DNA from: Acanthosepion pharaonis
Taxonomy: Eukaryota > Mollusca > Cephalopoda > Sepiida > Sepiidae
Assembly: GCA_903632075.3 (NCBI GenBank)
Contig: CAHIKZ030003485.1
Coordinates: 52,501 to 116,500, forward strand
Direction: 5' to 3'
Length of the DNA stretch: 64,000 nt
A model generated the notes under the pieces. It saw only the letters and a program-made list of their open reading frames with translations. It was not told where the DNA came from and did not search any database. Shown here piece after piece: positions 1 to 10,665 of the stretch. Each line of letters starts with the position of its first letter. The stretch's first letter is position 1. Position numbers and translations under genes: made by a program.

Positions 1-546
1 AAATGAGTCTTCTATGAGAGGCTGAAATAGGCCATTCTCGTGGCTGATGCGTGTTCGAAATGAGTCTGCTGTGAGAGGTTGAAAAAGGCCATTCTCGTGG
101 CTGATACGTGTTCGAAATGAGTCTGCTGTGAGAGGTTGAAATAGGTCATTCTCGTGGCTGACGCGTGTTCGAAATGAGTCTGCTGTGAGAGGCTGAAATA
201 GGCCATTCTCGTGGCTGATGCGTGTTCGAAATGAGTCTGCTGTGAGAGGTTGAAATAAGCCATTCTCGTGGCTGATGCGTGTTCGAAATGAGTCTTCTAT
301 GAGAGGCTGAAATAGGCCATTCTCGTGGCTGATGCGTGTTCGAAATGAGTCTGCTGTGAGAGGTTGAAATAAGCCATTCTCGTGGCTGACGCGTGTTCGA
401 AATGAGTCTTCTGTGAGAGGCTGAAATAGGCCATTCTCATGGCTGATACGTGTTCGAAATGAGTCTGCTGTGAGAGGTTGAAATAGGCCATTCTCGTGGC
501 TGATATGTGTTCGAAATGAGTCTGCTGTGATAGGCTGAAATAGGTA
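1..546. repeat. 57-bp minisatellite array, about 9.6 units, cut by left edge
   Basis: Nine full units of 57 bp start at 1, 58, 115 and so on, and a tenth breaks off near 544. Units differ at a few positions. Units 1 and 6 are identical. A C/T variant (GAGGCTG versus GAGGTTG) alternates strictly from unit 4 to unit 10, which suggests a dimeric 114-bp higher-order unit. Because 57 is divisible by three, the minus strand stays open over several units and would read a 19-residue repeat with the core THFEHASATR. A stop (TAG) lies just outside the array in that frame, and units 1 and 6 carry an internal TAG. I therefore read the open frame as a by-product of the period and not as a gene. The array continues beyond the left edge. 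Confidence 0.95.
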
Positions 547-1649
547 TGCCTCTAAGGTGTAATATTTATATCTCTTCCATTATCGCCAGGTAAAATTTTT
601 TTAAAAGTATTTTGAATGTTGATTTTCAAGACAGACATCTTTCTGTCACTTCGAAAATCTTCCCAAACTTTTTGTCCCATTTGTGGGGGGGGGGCGTGTT
701 GGTAAAATGTCCGGCCGTAGTTCTTTTTTAGTCGTGTGCTAGAAGTTAGTTGAATAAAGTGATTTCATTCTGTCTCTCTTAGCTAACAAATGAATTGACA
801 TCAGAATAAAATTGTCATGAAAATTACTTTTTAGATTCGAGAATTACAGTAAATAGCAGTTAGTGTATTTGTTCTCTTTCTTTAATCAATTGAAATACAT
901 TTTATAAACGTCACGCCTTCTTTTGAAGCCGGTTAATCGAACAAGATTTCAGTTGTGTTTGTTTGTAACTCAATGGCATGCAATTTATTATTCCATCTTA
1001 TAAGGAAAGTACGGATGCACACGGGGGAAAAATCAGGTTTTATTCACGCAAATGAGTCTTTTCTCCTATGCGTGCTCACCGAAGTTAAATCGAAAACGGG
1101 CTTTTCTTTTAATAGCGAAGCCATTTTTCCCTTCATTAGCATTTAGAAGAGTGACTACCTTGGAGCACTAGTAAATGTAACGAGTATATCTTTTCAAGAT
1201 ACCTGGCAATTAGACAGATGAATTAATTTATACCTTTTGTAAGAGTATTAGTCCGAAGTTTATATAAGCAGCCTGAGCAAAAATTAGAACTCGGTCCGCC
1301 TATTTTGTTTTCCGGGCAGCTAACCCACATCTTCTAAATGGTAATGGTAATATTAGCCGTTTCCTTATAAGGAAATATTTGGCATTCATTGACTGAGCTG
1401 TCAGTACTGTTGTTGATTGAAATTTATAAAATCTTTCTCTTAAAACAATTTTTCAGGAAAATAGGTTTCTTAAGTCCATTAGTTGTTACCGCTCTTTCCA
1501 GTATTGGTGGGAATTTCCTTCCTAAACTTTTGTTTGAAGCAATGCGAAATGTCAACATCTTGATTATGTCATTAACTTCTCTTCAAGTTGCACGTGATAT
1601 CCATTTTATCTGTTGTTCCGTTGAAAGTCCGTAAATGATGTCGTTTCTG
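547..1649. other. Unassigned intergenic DNA
   Basis: AT-rich sequence with a G10 run near 685-694. Apart from a weak zinc-finger-like trace at 985-1060, no gene, repeat or RNA could be recognised. The open frame at 1389-1634 (+) has no recognisable motif. Confidence 0.5.
985..1065 (+). pseudogene. Possible C2H2 zinc-finger relic (HTGEK linker)
   Basis: One plus-strand frame reads FHLIRKVRMHTGEK followed by SGFIHANESF. The RMHTGEK string is the classic linker between C2H2 fingers, and the residues after it keep the G(K/E)SF spacing of the next finger. The two cysteines that should follow the linker are missing. C2H2 genes are greatly expanded in octopus genomes, so a decayed copy is plausible, but a single linker match could be chance. 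The surrounding 63-codon frame (955-1146) shows no second finger. Confidence 0.28.
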
Positions 1650-3560
1650 TTATTTAGTGCAGGTCTTTGTGATTCTATAGCGCCATTCCATAAGGTTCGG
1701 AGATTGATGACCCACGCTATGACCTACAGGCTTCATTCGCTTAAAGCCATTTTTAACCATTGACCTTAGAATGCTGATGTATAAAACTGACAGTTTAGAT
1801 ATTTCTGAGTGAATTTGGCGCCATCCGTCACATCCATATGAAAGTGTCGATCTGACGAGGCTATTTAAGAATATGACTTGGGTTTTCAAGCTAATATTTT
1901 GGTTTTGTAGCAATATGCTGTGTTGGGCAAAACTAACACGAGTGTAGATTATTGTATGTTCTCTGCTAAATTTCTTATAACTGATGCATTCACTAAGTTA
2001 TCTGAATTGTTTAGTATTTACTAATTCCACATCTTGAATTTTAAAATGGATTCAGGATATGTGACACCACTGCTTTGATTCCAATTTTATATCATAGTTT
2101 CTGTTTTGGAAAGATTTATCTTGTTCTATTTCTTGGAAAAACTTGGTAGAGGATATTGATTTTTTGTTCAAGATCATTCTTATCCCAACTATAAATGCCT
2201 ATGTCATCAGCATAGTCCTCCTCGGCATCAGTACATTGGCACCGAGAGGGAAAGCAGAGTCGTTGTCTTCTATTGGTAGATTCGTTTGGGATGTTGTATG
2301 GAATTTTTAAAAGGTCAGTGTCCATTTCTTCATTTCTGTGTTTTGCGAATGCGTAAGAGAAAAAATCTAGAAAAAGATTAAAGACTGGCGCTCTCATTCC
2401 CTCCTTGTCTTTCTCCTAATGAGGTTTGAAATCTTTCCGTTTTGTGTTCCTCACCAGACATGTATGATTTTGTATACCGATACAACTACTCTATTATTTC
2501 GATACATTCATTGGAGGTTGGAAGGTGTTTTTTAATGGATGACAAAAAGAAGTCACTATGTTGTAGCCATATGCTGTTGAGTTGAATTTCATAAAACGAG
2601 GAAAATTTACGCATCCTATTCTATGTTTACTTTTCTCTTACACTAAATGTACTACAACTGTTAGTTTAGTGTGGTCAGGGTTGAAATTTTTTTTTTTTAG
2701 ACCAGGACATTTCTTCTGTGGCGGTTTTAATTGTATGATGTTATTGTGATTTTATTCGCTTTTCTCCACATTTTAACACATTGTCGTTTATACTGACCTC
2801 AACTTGAACTCTAATTTATTACTGAATTCTATATTTATCCTTTCATATTAAGGGCTTGGATGAATACTTAGATATTTTCCGCTGTTTATGTGGACAGAAG
2901 TGAAATACTTTGTTGGCTTATGTTTCTTTCTAGTATCAATTTTTTTCAACTCAGGATTGTCATCCCATGGCTGTTACTTTTTCCTCCTAGATGTCCAGAT
3001 AATGAAGATATAATAACATTTTTTGATGATGGATCCAATTGAGATACCTTTGTATGTGTGAGCATCTCGTGGGCTAAACTTTTTCTTTCCGCTATTAATG
3101 CACTATAAAACTCAATTTTGGCGATGTATTTCTGGTCCCAGAATTCTTTCATAGAATAGAGAAACGTGTCATTAAATGCAGAGAGAAAGTAAGCTATTTT
3201 CAAAAGGTCAACTTTAATGTCAAATGATGCTTTATTATTCACTAGTTTTCTAATAGTTTTCTTAATTTCCTCATCACTAAGTTCATTATTGTTTATGTTT
3301 GGAGATGAACTTTGTAATGATTGGATGAATATTGGTATATGTTCTATTTCTGCCAGGAGTTTTAGTTTAGTGTGGTCAGGGTTGAAATGTGCTTTATGAG
3401 ACCAGGACTTTTCTTCAATAAACTTTTTTGTTACATTATTTGGGCCATGCTATGTGATGCGTTTTTTATGGTCGATTCATGTGTCAAGGATGTCATTTTG
3501 TGTAACAAAAGTTTAACAAGACTTCTCCATTGTTATTTTGACCTTCTGTTTTAAATGGTG
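1650..3560 (-). mobile_element. Degraded LINE (non-LTR retrotransposon) reverse transcriptase
   Basis: Read on the minus strand from 3560 to 1650, the pieces come in the order expected of a LINE polymerase. At about 3240-3420 is a linker with LSDEEIKKTIRKL and then NNKASFDIKVDLLKIA, the start of the RT domain (usual form NGKASGxDxIPxELLK). Near 2410 is GERQGG, the RT motif before the palm. A +1 shift follows into FNLFLDF and the catalytic YADD (in DYADDIGIYSWDKN, about 2180-2220). At 1650-1913 the thumb/C-terminal part reads LKTQVIFLNSLVRSTLSYGC. Stops and frameshifts separate all the pieces, so the copy is dead. No endonuclease domain is visible. The clade (RTE-like or related) is inferred only. 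Confidence 0.82.
2655..3420. repeat. Short direct repeat inside the LINE relic
   Basis: About 55 bp at 2662-2716 recurs at 3365-3419. Both contain TTAGTTTAGTGTGGTCAGGG and, further on, GACCAGGAC. The spacing is about 703 bp. The second copy encodes the minus-strand linker KSWSHKAHFNPDHTKL of the LINE. The first sits where RT motifs would be expected, so the element seems to have a partial internal duplication or two overlapping insertions. Confidence 0.75.
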
Positions 3561-3793
3561 TAATCTTTTTACTCTCAAAATGAACAGTATCTAAAAATAA
3601 ACAAACTTCTTTGACAACCAGTCTTGTAAAATTCCCAATACCCACGTCCGATGAATAAAAAACATAAATTATTATTTAGAATTTACGCAGAAAGTCGATT
3701 TCTCACAAGTCCTCCGAAAATTCTTCTATTTGTGCGTACTGATCATTTATTCTTTCTTACCATGTTTTCTCCATTTTCCCTTTGGCAATGCCT

Positions 3794-3801
3794 CCCCCCC
3801 C

Positions 3802-3848
<47 letters not shown>
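3794..3848. repeat. C10 run followed by (AT)n microsatellite
   Basis: A run of ten C at 3794-3803 passes directly into about 22 AT units. Confidence 0.95.
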
Positions 3849-3851
<3 letters not shown>

Positions 3852-4734
3852 ACTATAACATTTATTAAAAACGTTCTGGAATTAATCTTTTTGTTTATGT
3901 CCTAGTTTTAAAAATGACATTTTTTAAAGAATATATATAGTTCTTTTACAAATGATTTCAAACGATTTCTTAGTCAATTCGGATTTGTTTAACGTTTTTT
4001 AAGAAATTGGATGGACATTTGGGTTGTTATTTAAACAAATGTTTGTGATTAAAATGCGATTATGTCGTTGCCAAAATGGAAATTCTTGTATGGATTGCCA
4101 AACTGGCAGAGAAAATATAAAATTTTGATCTAGATAGTTTGCGAGTTGCTTCAAATGTTGGATTTTAAAAAAAAGATTTTTATTTATTTGTCCATAAATA
4201 TATTTGCCCTTTTCGGCAGCTACGTTGACAAAATAGCTCCGGGACGAATAGCGTCCTATGCCGGTATGTCAAATTGCTGTTTGCCCGGCTATTTTGGCAA
4301 TATGGTTGGCTTAGTCAGCGATGAAGGAAGGCAAATGGTAGATTGAAATGAAATTGGCATGCTTTAAGACAACCTTCCGTCAGTTTTACCAAGATATTGT
4401 CAGGGAATATTACCGTTGATTTATCTCTTTTTTTTTTTTTGTATGGATTGTGTACCCAAGCGCATGGATTTTTGCAGAAAGTGTCCCAGCATGGGTTAGA
4501 AAACTGAAGAAATGAAATGATTCTAAAAATACACAGCTGTGACGTCAGCAAACATTTTTATAGGATGTGATATAAACGGCAAAGGATAAGATGTTTGAGT
4601 CTAAACAGAAGTGAGGTAAGAATTTCGGTTTTTAGTTCATAAATGAGAAGCAAAATAAAAAATATTCAAACTGGTTTCTACTGGAGTTGTAATAGAAAAA
4701 CCTTTCTATGCGTCTATTCACTAACTCACTCTTC
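3849..4734. other. Unassigned intergenic DNA
   Basis: AT-rich. A 66-codon open frame at 4146-4346 (+) has no motif that I recognise. Nothing else is supported. Confidence 0.45.
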
Positions 4735-4755
4735 TCTTCACATTTGTACTTCTTA

Positions 4756-4794
<39 letters not shown>

Positions 4795-5185
4795 TCTGTA
4801 TTTCTTATCTCTCTTTCCTCCCTTCTCTCACTTATGTACTTCTCACCTTTCTCTCATCTCCCGCTCTCTCTTTCATATATGTAATTTTCATCTCTCCCTC
4901 TCTCTTTCGCTCATGTACCTCTCACCTTTCTCTCTTTTTCAGATATGTACTTGTCATCTCTCCGTCCCTTTTACTTATGTACCTTTCATCTCTCTCTCTC
5001 TCTCTCTTTCACATGTATTTCTCATCTTCCTCTCTTGCGCTTATGTACTACTCATCCCTTTCTCTCTCTCTTTCATGTATGTACTTGTTATCTCTCCGTC
5101 TCTCTTTTACTTATGTACCTTTCATTTCCCTCTCTCTCTTTCACTTATGTATTTCTCATCTCACTCTCTTTCGCTTATGTATTTC

Positions 5186-5220
<35 letters not shown>

Positions 5221-5342
5221 ATGTATGTACTTGTCATCTCTCTGTCTCTCTTTCACTCTTATGTACTTCTCATTTCTCTTTTCCTTTTTTCCGCTCATAT
5301 CATTCTCATCTATATGTCTTTCTCTCTCTCCCTCTCTCTCCC

Positions 5343-5399
<57 letters not shown>

Positions 5400-5456
5400 C
5401 TACCCTTATCTTCTTCTCACCCTCTCCCATTGATTGGTGTTTATGTTCATGATGCT
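4735..5456 (+). repeat. CT-rich degenerate tandem array
   Basis: About 720 bp of (TC)n tracts, punctuated many times by a module of the type TATGTACTTSTCATCTCTC. Pure (TC)n runs lie at 4760-4792, 5187-5217 and 5318-5396. The spacing of the TATGTAC module varies with tract length. Long open frames in all three plus-strand phases (Ser/Leu/Phe-rich with CTCHLS-like blocks) are produced by the repeat and are not genes. Confidence 0.92.
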
Positions 5457-6600
5457 TGTTTTCACTGAACGCCTCATTTTTGAAACAAAGAAAAAGTTGA
5501 ATTTTTCGAATTAAAGAATAAAAAAAATATTTTAGAGAAAAAATCTTACAATTAAATACAAACACATTTTTAGGTTGAATCCAAAGAGTGTCATTCGTGA
5601 AATTCGACTCAAGAAACTAACAAAGATTGTAAACTAATTTCAAGGCAGTATTCATTTAGTTCTTGTAAAATCTCCATTTAGATATTTAACTTAACAAAGT
5701 CGAGTTGACTTCACACTGCCAAGGAAAAAGTTTAACGTCTGAAACGTAAATGTTGACTAGAAATTTGTTTTACTTTTAGAATAAAATATCAAGCAAGAAC
5801 ACCATTTAAGTTCCTGATAACAATGGATCCAAAATGCTTTTATTTTGCACAACTTTTATTTTTACTATTGACGATCAAATTTTAAATGTATTTCAATTGT
5901 CGCCTCAGACAATTCAGTGACTTCTGTTTGAAATTTCACTCTTCGCTAGAATAACAACCTGAAAAATGGGAACACAAAAATGAGGGTCTTAAACTGAATG
6001 CGATATAAAGAGAGACAAAGAAAAATTCAATGTGGCGACTATGATTGCTTTTTGTTTTTATAGATTTTCAAATCCTTGACAGTTACGGATTTAACAAGTG
6101 TATGAATGTACAACTTTCAGAAATCATTTAACAAATTAAACTCATGATATATGTCGACTCAACTTGAACAATTGTTTTCATGTTGACATTTATAATTTGG
6201 AAAATTAAGTTTTGTCCCGATGAAATTATACTCTTTCTCTGTCTGTTTTAGTACTGATCAGTTATCGATTATTATGTCTTTCAAAATTATCGATTATTAT
6301 GTCTTTCAAAAGACAAAATGACAGCAAGTCTTCAACAGCTGCAGCAGTTTTAGCAAAAGAGAAAAACTTCAAAGAGTGCAGTCAAGCATGACAAGCAGCA
6401 ACAGCACTCATCAGCAGGCGGGTTCGGTTTAAGGTTCCAAGTTCTAGACTCAGGACTGTCCCACGGGACAATAGCCTAGTAGATTAATGATTGAAAAGAT
6501 CGAAAAACGAGCAATGAGAAAAGAATGACAACATCACCTTATTGACGCCTAACACCCCCACCCCCACGCTGACAATTAAATGAAAAGATCAATAACAATT
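5457..6600. other. Unassigned intergenic DNA
   Basis: AT-rich. A 24-bp tandem duplication (core TTATCGATTATTATGTCTTT) lies at about 6264-6312. A short hairpin TGTCCC-A-CGGGACA lies near 6457. No gene was recognised. Confidence 0.45.
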
Positions 6601-6604
6601 CTTC

Positions 6605-6990
6605 ATCACCACCGAGAAAATTATTACTTTGATTTCTTTGATGTCAAATTCGCAGTCATCGAAATCATAAGATTTAAGAAAGGATTCCTGGACGTTTTTA
6701 TCTTCACATTTGACAATTCTCACCAGGCCATGAACTAGAATGAGATTTTTCGCTCACCAAACAAAAGATTTTATAATCTGTAGAGACATCAGTGTCATTT
6801 GTGTCATGATTTTTTTCCTTAACTTTTATTTCTGATTCTTTTCTCATTTTTCTTTTGTCTCTGAACATGTTTTTGATTTGTACTTTTTTTAGGGATTTTG
6901 TTTTCTTCATTTTCAATTTGTTTGCTTTCTTTCATTATCAAAACACTTCTAGATTTTTAAGCAGTTTCAACTCGGTTTATAAAACAACTT
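6605..6990 (-). pseudogene. Possible pogo/Tigger-type transposase C-terminal finger relic
   Basis: The minus strand from 6916 is Lys-rich and then reads DYKIFCLVSEKSHSSSWPGEN. A one-base shift gives VKCEDKNVQESFLKS. Together these follow the CxxC...PGExWVxCxxCxxWxHExC pattern of the small zinc finger that ends many pogo-like DNA transposases. Several expected Cys/His are replaced (CLVS for CxxC, K for C). The match is by pattern memory only. A low-complexity Lys-rich chance frame is the alternative. Confidence 0.33.
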
Positions 6991-7410
6991 CTTGAAACTA
7001 AATAGAGATTAATGACATTATTAAATTTAATGAATAACTGAACCAGATTGAGTGGGTTGAAACTTATAACTCGAGCTACAATTCTTGGCTCAGGTACATA
7101 ATATGGATAAATTTCGATGACATTTGATGAAAACAAGGAATCAGTCTGAAAATCTTTTCTTCTTATGACTGAGAGATTTCAATCTGACTCTTTATGGCAC
7201 AATCCTTATTCATTTTCGTAATAATCTAAAAGATATATTTGATACTGAAATGTACTTATCTGATTCCTCGTGTTGTTTATCAGTGAAAACTTGACGCGTT
7301 TGAATGCAACCAACAAATATTTTCTACCGCTGCTTTGTGCTTTCTTTTGTACAGATCTCCTTGAACTGATCTTTGAAATTATCCGAATTTTATTTTTGTC
7401 ATACATTTAT
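6991..7410. other. Unassigned intergenic DNA
   Basis: AT-rich. A 66-codon minus-strand frame at 7206-7406 is not recognised. Confidence 0.4.
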
Positions 7411-7411
7411 T

Positions 7412-7500
7412 CCACTGCTCTTATTACGTCATTATGGTCGAGTATGTAGACCATGGACAGTTTTCATTTTATAGGTTCGAACCCCTTTTGAAATATTGGA
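7412..7500 (+). repeat. tRNA-like SINE head
   Basis: A B-box GGTTCGAACCCC lies at about 7473-7484, preceded some 40-50 bases upstream by an A-box-like TGGTCGAGTATG. The spacing suits an internal pol III promoter. No cloverleaf acceptor stem closes, so this is a tRNA-derived repeat and not a gene. No second copy of the body was found in the window. Confidence 0.42.
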
Positions 7501-8004
7501 AAAAGAAGATGTAATATAAAGTATCAGTTATGGATCAGCTATCAATTGATACTAATACTAATATAAACATTTACTTTGTTTTATTTGGCTTGGAACGACG
7601 AGAAATTATATGCCAATTATATGAAGTATTTGTATGCTTTCTATAAATAAAAGTACTTCTAATATATATTTTAAATGATGTGTAAATTTCCTAAAAATGG
7701 TGGGTCAGCAACTGAGTAAATGATCAGTGGAAACCATTTCTATTTGGAAGCTAGTTTTTGATCTTCAGGTCTATTTTGCCAAATTAAATGCAACTAATCT
7801 GAAAATTATTTTAATTATTATTTTGCATAAATCTATAAAATTTGCTAATCAGTGTCAATAAATATATATTAAAACAGCCTCTTTCCAAACTAAGTAATAT
7901 TTACCACATTCTTCTAAATGACATGTGCATAAAAATCCATTGATCTTTCACTACTTCGGATCCACCATCGATACATTTAAGTTCTACATTATATGTTCCT
8001 ATAC

Positions 8005-8682
8005 AATTTTCTTTAGAATTCATCTTGCACATATGTAAATTTATCATTTGTCCGTGTATTGGATATTACTACCATATGTGGTCTGGTGTTCCGGATATAT
8101 ATATATCGAAATTCTCGTCAAAATCCAAAGGGTCTGTAATGTTATCGGTTCTGACTTGGCATCTCAATTTCAGTCACTTTCCCACCGCCGTGATGAGGCT
8201 TCCCTTTGTCTTTTCTATAAATATTGTTATGGCAGTTGTTTTAATGATCTTCTCTCCCTGATGCCGTATGAATTTAAGCAGACTACTTGATTGGCAATTA
8301 GGTCTCATCGTTTTACTGTTCAAGTTGCAAGATGCAACCGTAAGTTCTATTTTAATAGTTTCTTTACTTGCACTTCTCGCCTGTGGAACTCCCTTCCGAT
8401 TTCTTGTTTCCCTGCCGCATTACAATCTTCAAAAATTTAAATTCAACGTTAGTCACAACGTCTTTTTTCTTTAATCCTATTCTTTTAGTGTCCTTTCTCC
8501 TCACTAAAGTCTTCTCATTCTCTTCCGGTCCAAGTAACTCCTTACGTCTTAGTGGCAGTATCGACTTGCTTGACAGAAATGATTTTAAAAAAAATGAATT
8601 TCAGCCCCAAATATTGAATACTGATTTTCAAGGAAATCAGCTTCATTTTAAAGATCGGTATAACCTATTCTGTTTTTACTGA
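8005..8682 (+). mobile_element. LINE-A fragment 1 (jockey/CR1-like RT C-terminus)
   Basis: The plus strand reads ICKFIICPCIGYYYHMWSG, then GSDLASQFQSLSHRRDEASL and LCLFYKYCYGSC. These are the conserved C-terminal blocks (IYKSxIRPCxEYCxHIWSGAP; IGPDLAxRxQxLSHRR; SLCLFYKYxxGxC) shared with the copies at 12565, 13150, 15235, 26706 and 39035. The frame shifts near 8100, where a short (TA)n has grown inside the coding part. The 3' end (about 8390-8530) still shows the N-F-Y/LW block and the final short helix. Only the last third of the polymerase remains, which is typical 5' truncation. Confidence 0.85.
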
Positions 8683-9184
8683 GAGAAAAAAAAAACTGTT
8701 TGCCTCCTTCAGTCATTGTGGCTTTAAGTTAGACCTGCTGTTATGCCGCAAATAAGGTTTGGATAAATATTATCATAAAAGAACAGAATAAAAGAACAGA
8801 CGAACCTTTTCCAAATAGAAAATAACTATTTTTTCTAGTATAAATTCAAATAGTTTAAAGAAAAATAAAGAATTTTAATTACTTCGTCATTTTATTATAA
8901 ACTGAATACAAACGTAAGGGTTTTCCCCGCTGAAGATAAAACAGATGTGTATTGCGTTTTTTTTTTTAAAGAAAACTTTGAAAAGAAAAAACAAAAAACA
9001 TGTCAGCAAATTTTGATTGCTTTTTCGATTTGTAAAGTAATATTAAATATCACGTACCACACACATACGTACACAAAATTATACTTGCACACACACAAGA
9101 ATGTATTCACTGATTCAGTCATATATACATAAGTAGAGACGAGGATAAGTACCCACACACACATCTTACTAATTATAAAACGCA

Positions 9185-9187
<3 letters not shown>
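8683..9187. other. Unassigned AT-rich DNA
   Basis: No recognisable feature other than short A and T runs and scattered CA-rich stretches near 9055-9165. Confidence 0.4.
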
Positions 9188-9252
<65 letters not shown>

Positions 9253-9348
9253 ACGAAATCAATTTGAAAACACGATAAAACACGATTCTGTCGCCAGAAT
9301 GAAAGGGGGACAACTCATATCGAGTTATACTTATTATATAACCCAGGT

Positions 9349-9400
<52 letters not shown>
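9188..9400. repeat. Two (TG)n microsatellites
   Basis: (TG)n spans 9188-9249 and again 9353-9400, separated by about 100 bp of unique sequence. Apparent CV or TH repeat reading frames here come from the repeat. Confidence 0.97.
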
Positions 9401-9690
9401 CATTTATATATGGGATTGATTTCACATTTTTCAAACTGATTTCAACAAAACTTCACTTTTTTTTTTGGCAGGTAGTGTTTCTTATTGTCTTCCACACTTT
9501 TTTTCTTTTATTTTTACATTCAGAATGCTTTAAAAATTCCATTTACAAGACAATTGTTTATAATAAAATTCTATTCAATCGATAGATTCATAATGATTGA
9601 AAACAATGTTTTTGTTTGAGTTTGGGTAATCTTTGTCAATTTTATTTTTCAGTCTTTATAATGGTCAATATTTGATCTATCTCTTACTGT

Positions 9691-9720
9691 TACATACCCG
9701 GGCAATGCCGGGCTAAAGAG
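9691..9720 (+). mobile_element. Possible Helitron-type 3' terminus
   Basis: A GC hairpin (CCCGG-GCAATG-CCGGG, 9697-9712) is followed at once by CTAA, which fits the CTRR end of Helitrons. In classic Helitrons the hairpin is about 10 bases upstream and longer, so this is only suggestive. A Helitron helicase relic is present in the window at 27.6-28.6 kb. Confidence 0.25.
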
Positions 9721-9741
9721 AACATGCATACAGCCAGACAT

Positions 9742-9743
<2 letters not shown>

Positions 9744-9810
<67 letters not shown>
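9744..9810. repeat. (TC)n(CA)n compound microsatellite
   Basis: About 17 TC units at 9744-9777 are followed without a break by about 16 CA units. Confidence 0.97.
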
Positions 9811-9812
<2 letters not shown>

Positions 9813-9997
9813 AACACACCCAGATACATCTAAAACAGGACACTGCAGGTGTGCGGGTGGTGTAACATGTATCGGAGTGGAAAGTGTTATCAGTGAGCCG
9901 AGTTCAAATACAGTCTTTTGCATTTACATTCACAGAAATTACTTTGGAATAGGCTTGAGTCAATCTCCCCACCCACCTCACAATATGAAGGTAAATT

Positions 9998-10032
9998 GAG
10001 CTCTTTTTTAACCTTGGGTTAAAAAAGTGCTC
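9998..10032. repeat. Short near-perfect hairpin
   Basis: GAGCTCTTTTTTAACC (9998-10013) pairs at 15 of 16 positions with GGTTAAAAAAGTGCTC (10017-10032) around the loop TTG. It is too short and AT-rich to call a microRNA precursor. It may be a remnant of an inverted-repeat element. Confidence 0.6.
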
Positions 10033-10278
10033 AGTTCACAGTTAGTAAAAGAAAAATAATCTCTGCAGGGTCATTATCACCTACGTCCTGGAAGGACATA
10101 ATTTTCTTTTTAAAATGCAAGGCCTTTTCCCTTAAATATATGAATATTCTAATATTCTTTAAATGGGAACATGTAAAAAAATATATTAAAAGTGTTTTAA
10201 AGTGACGCGAGAAATATTTTTCACAGGATTCGTATCCCGATAATGATACGATATTTTTTATTAAATCAGTTTAATAAA

Positions 10279-10665
10279 CCAATCGTGATGGAAGAAAAAC
10301 GGGGGTGGGATGGGAAGTAGGGGGAGGAGGAGCATTGATAGAAGCAAATCAATATTCAGAACGAAAAGAGGCTTGTTCATTCGTAATGACAAAAGAAATA
10401 TGATTAAGTTCTGAGGAAAAACCAATCAATTCATGATTGTTCTCTGCTCATATTTGCTAAAATATTGTATTTCCAATGATTCATTATTGACCGACCAATC
10501 ATTTTTATACTTGTCGTCTGTCGTATGTTATCACTGGCCAATCAGATTTCCTTAATTGCTCCAATCAGATCAGACGCCACGTCTTAATTCGTTTCTGCTG
10601 ACGTTTCTGCTGAGGTTTTGATTGCTTCATAAACTTCAAAGTCACTGTCGATTGGTTTATTATTA
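10279..10665. promoter_or_regulatory. Cluster of seven CCAAT boxes
   Basis: CCAAT occurs at 10279, 10422, 10473, 10495, 10538 and 10561, and ATTGG at 10651. Most are in the NF-Y-preferred CCAATCA/G form. With about 35% GC, fewer than one would be expected in this span. CCACGTC (about 10577) and TGACGT (about 10599) sit next to the 10561 box. CCAAT followed by CCACG is the logic of ER-stress elements, but the spacer here is 11 bases and not the canonical 9. No transcription unit could be tied to it. Confidence 0.38.

Noticed and set aside
12..491. Minus-strand open frames over the 57-bp array as a repetitive protein gene
   Set aside because: The frame follows from a period divisible by three. 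Stops occur in units 1 and 6 and just outside the array, and no start, splice or flanking coding signal is seen.
1..546. CRISPR array
   Set aside because: Units are contiguous with no unique spacers, and the sequence is plainly metazoan.
4643..5468. Long Ser/Leu-rich frames of 160-180 codons
   Set aside because: All three phases are open across a CT-rich simple repeat. This is low complexity and not coding sequence.
9003..9440. His-Thr and Cys-Val repeat proteins
   Set aside because: Direct translations of (CA)n/(TG)n tracts. The same applies to Ile-Tyr repeats at 3.8, 11.8, 23.7, 45.7, 47.6 and 48.9 kb.
10561..10582. Canonical ER-stress element
   Set aside because: The spacer between CCAAT and CCACG is 11 bases where 9 is required, so it is only noted as similar.
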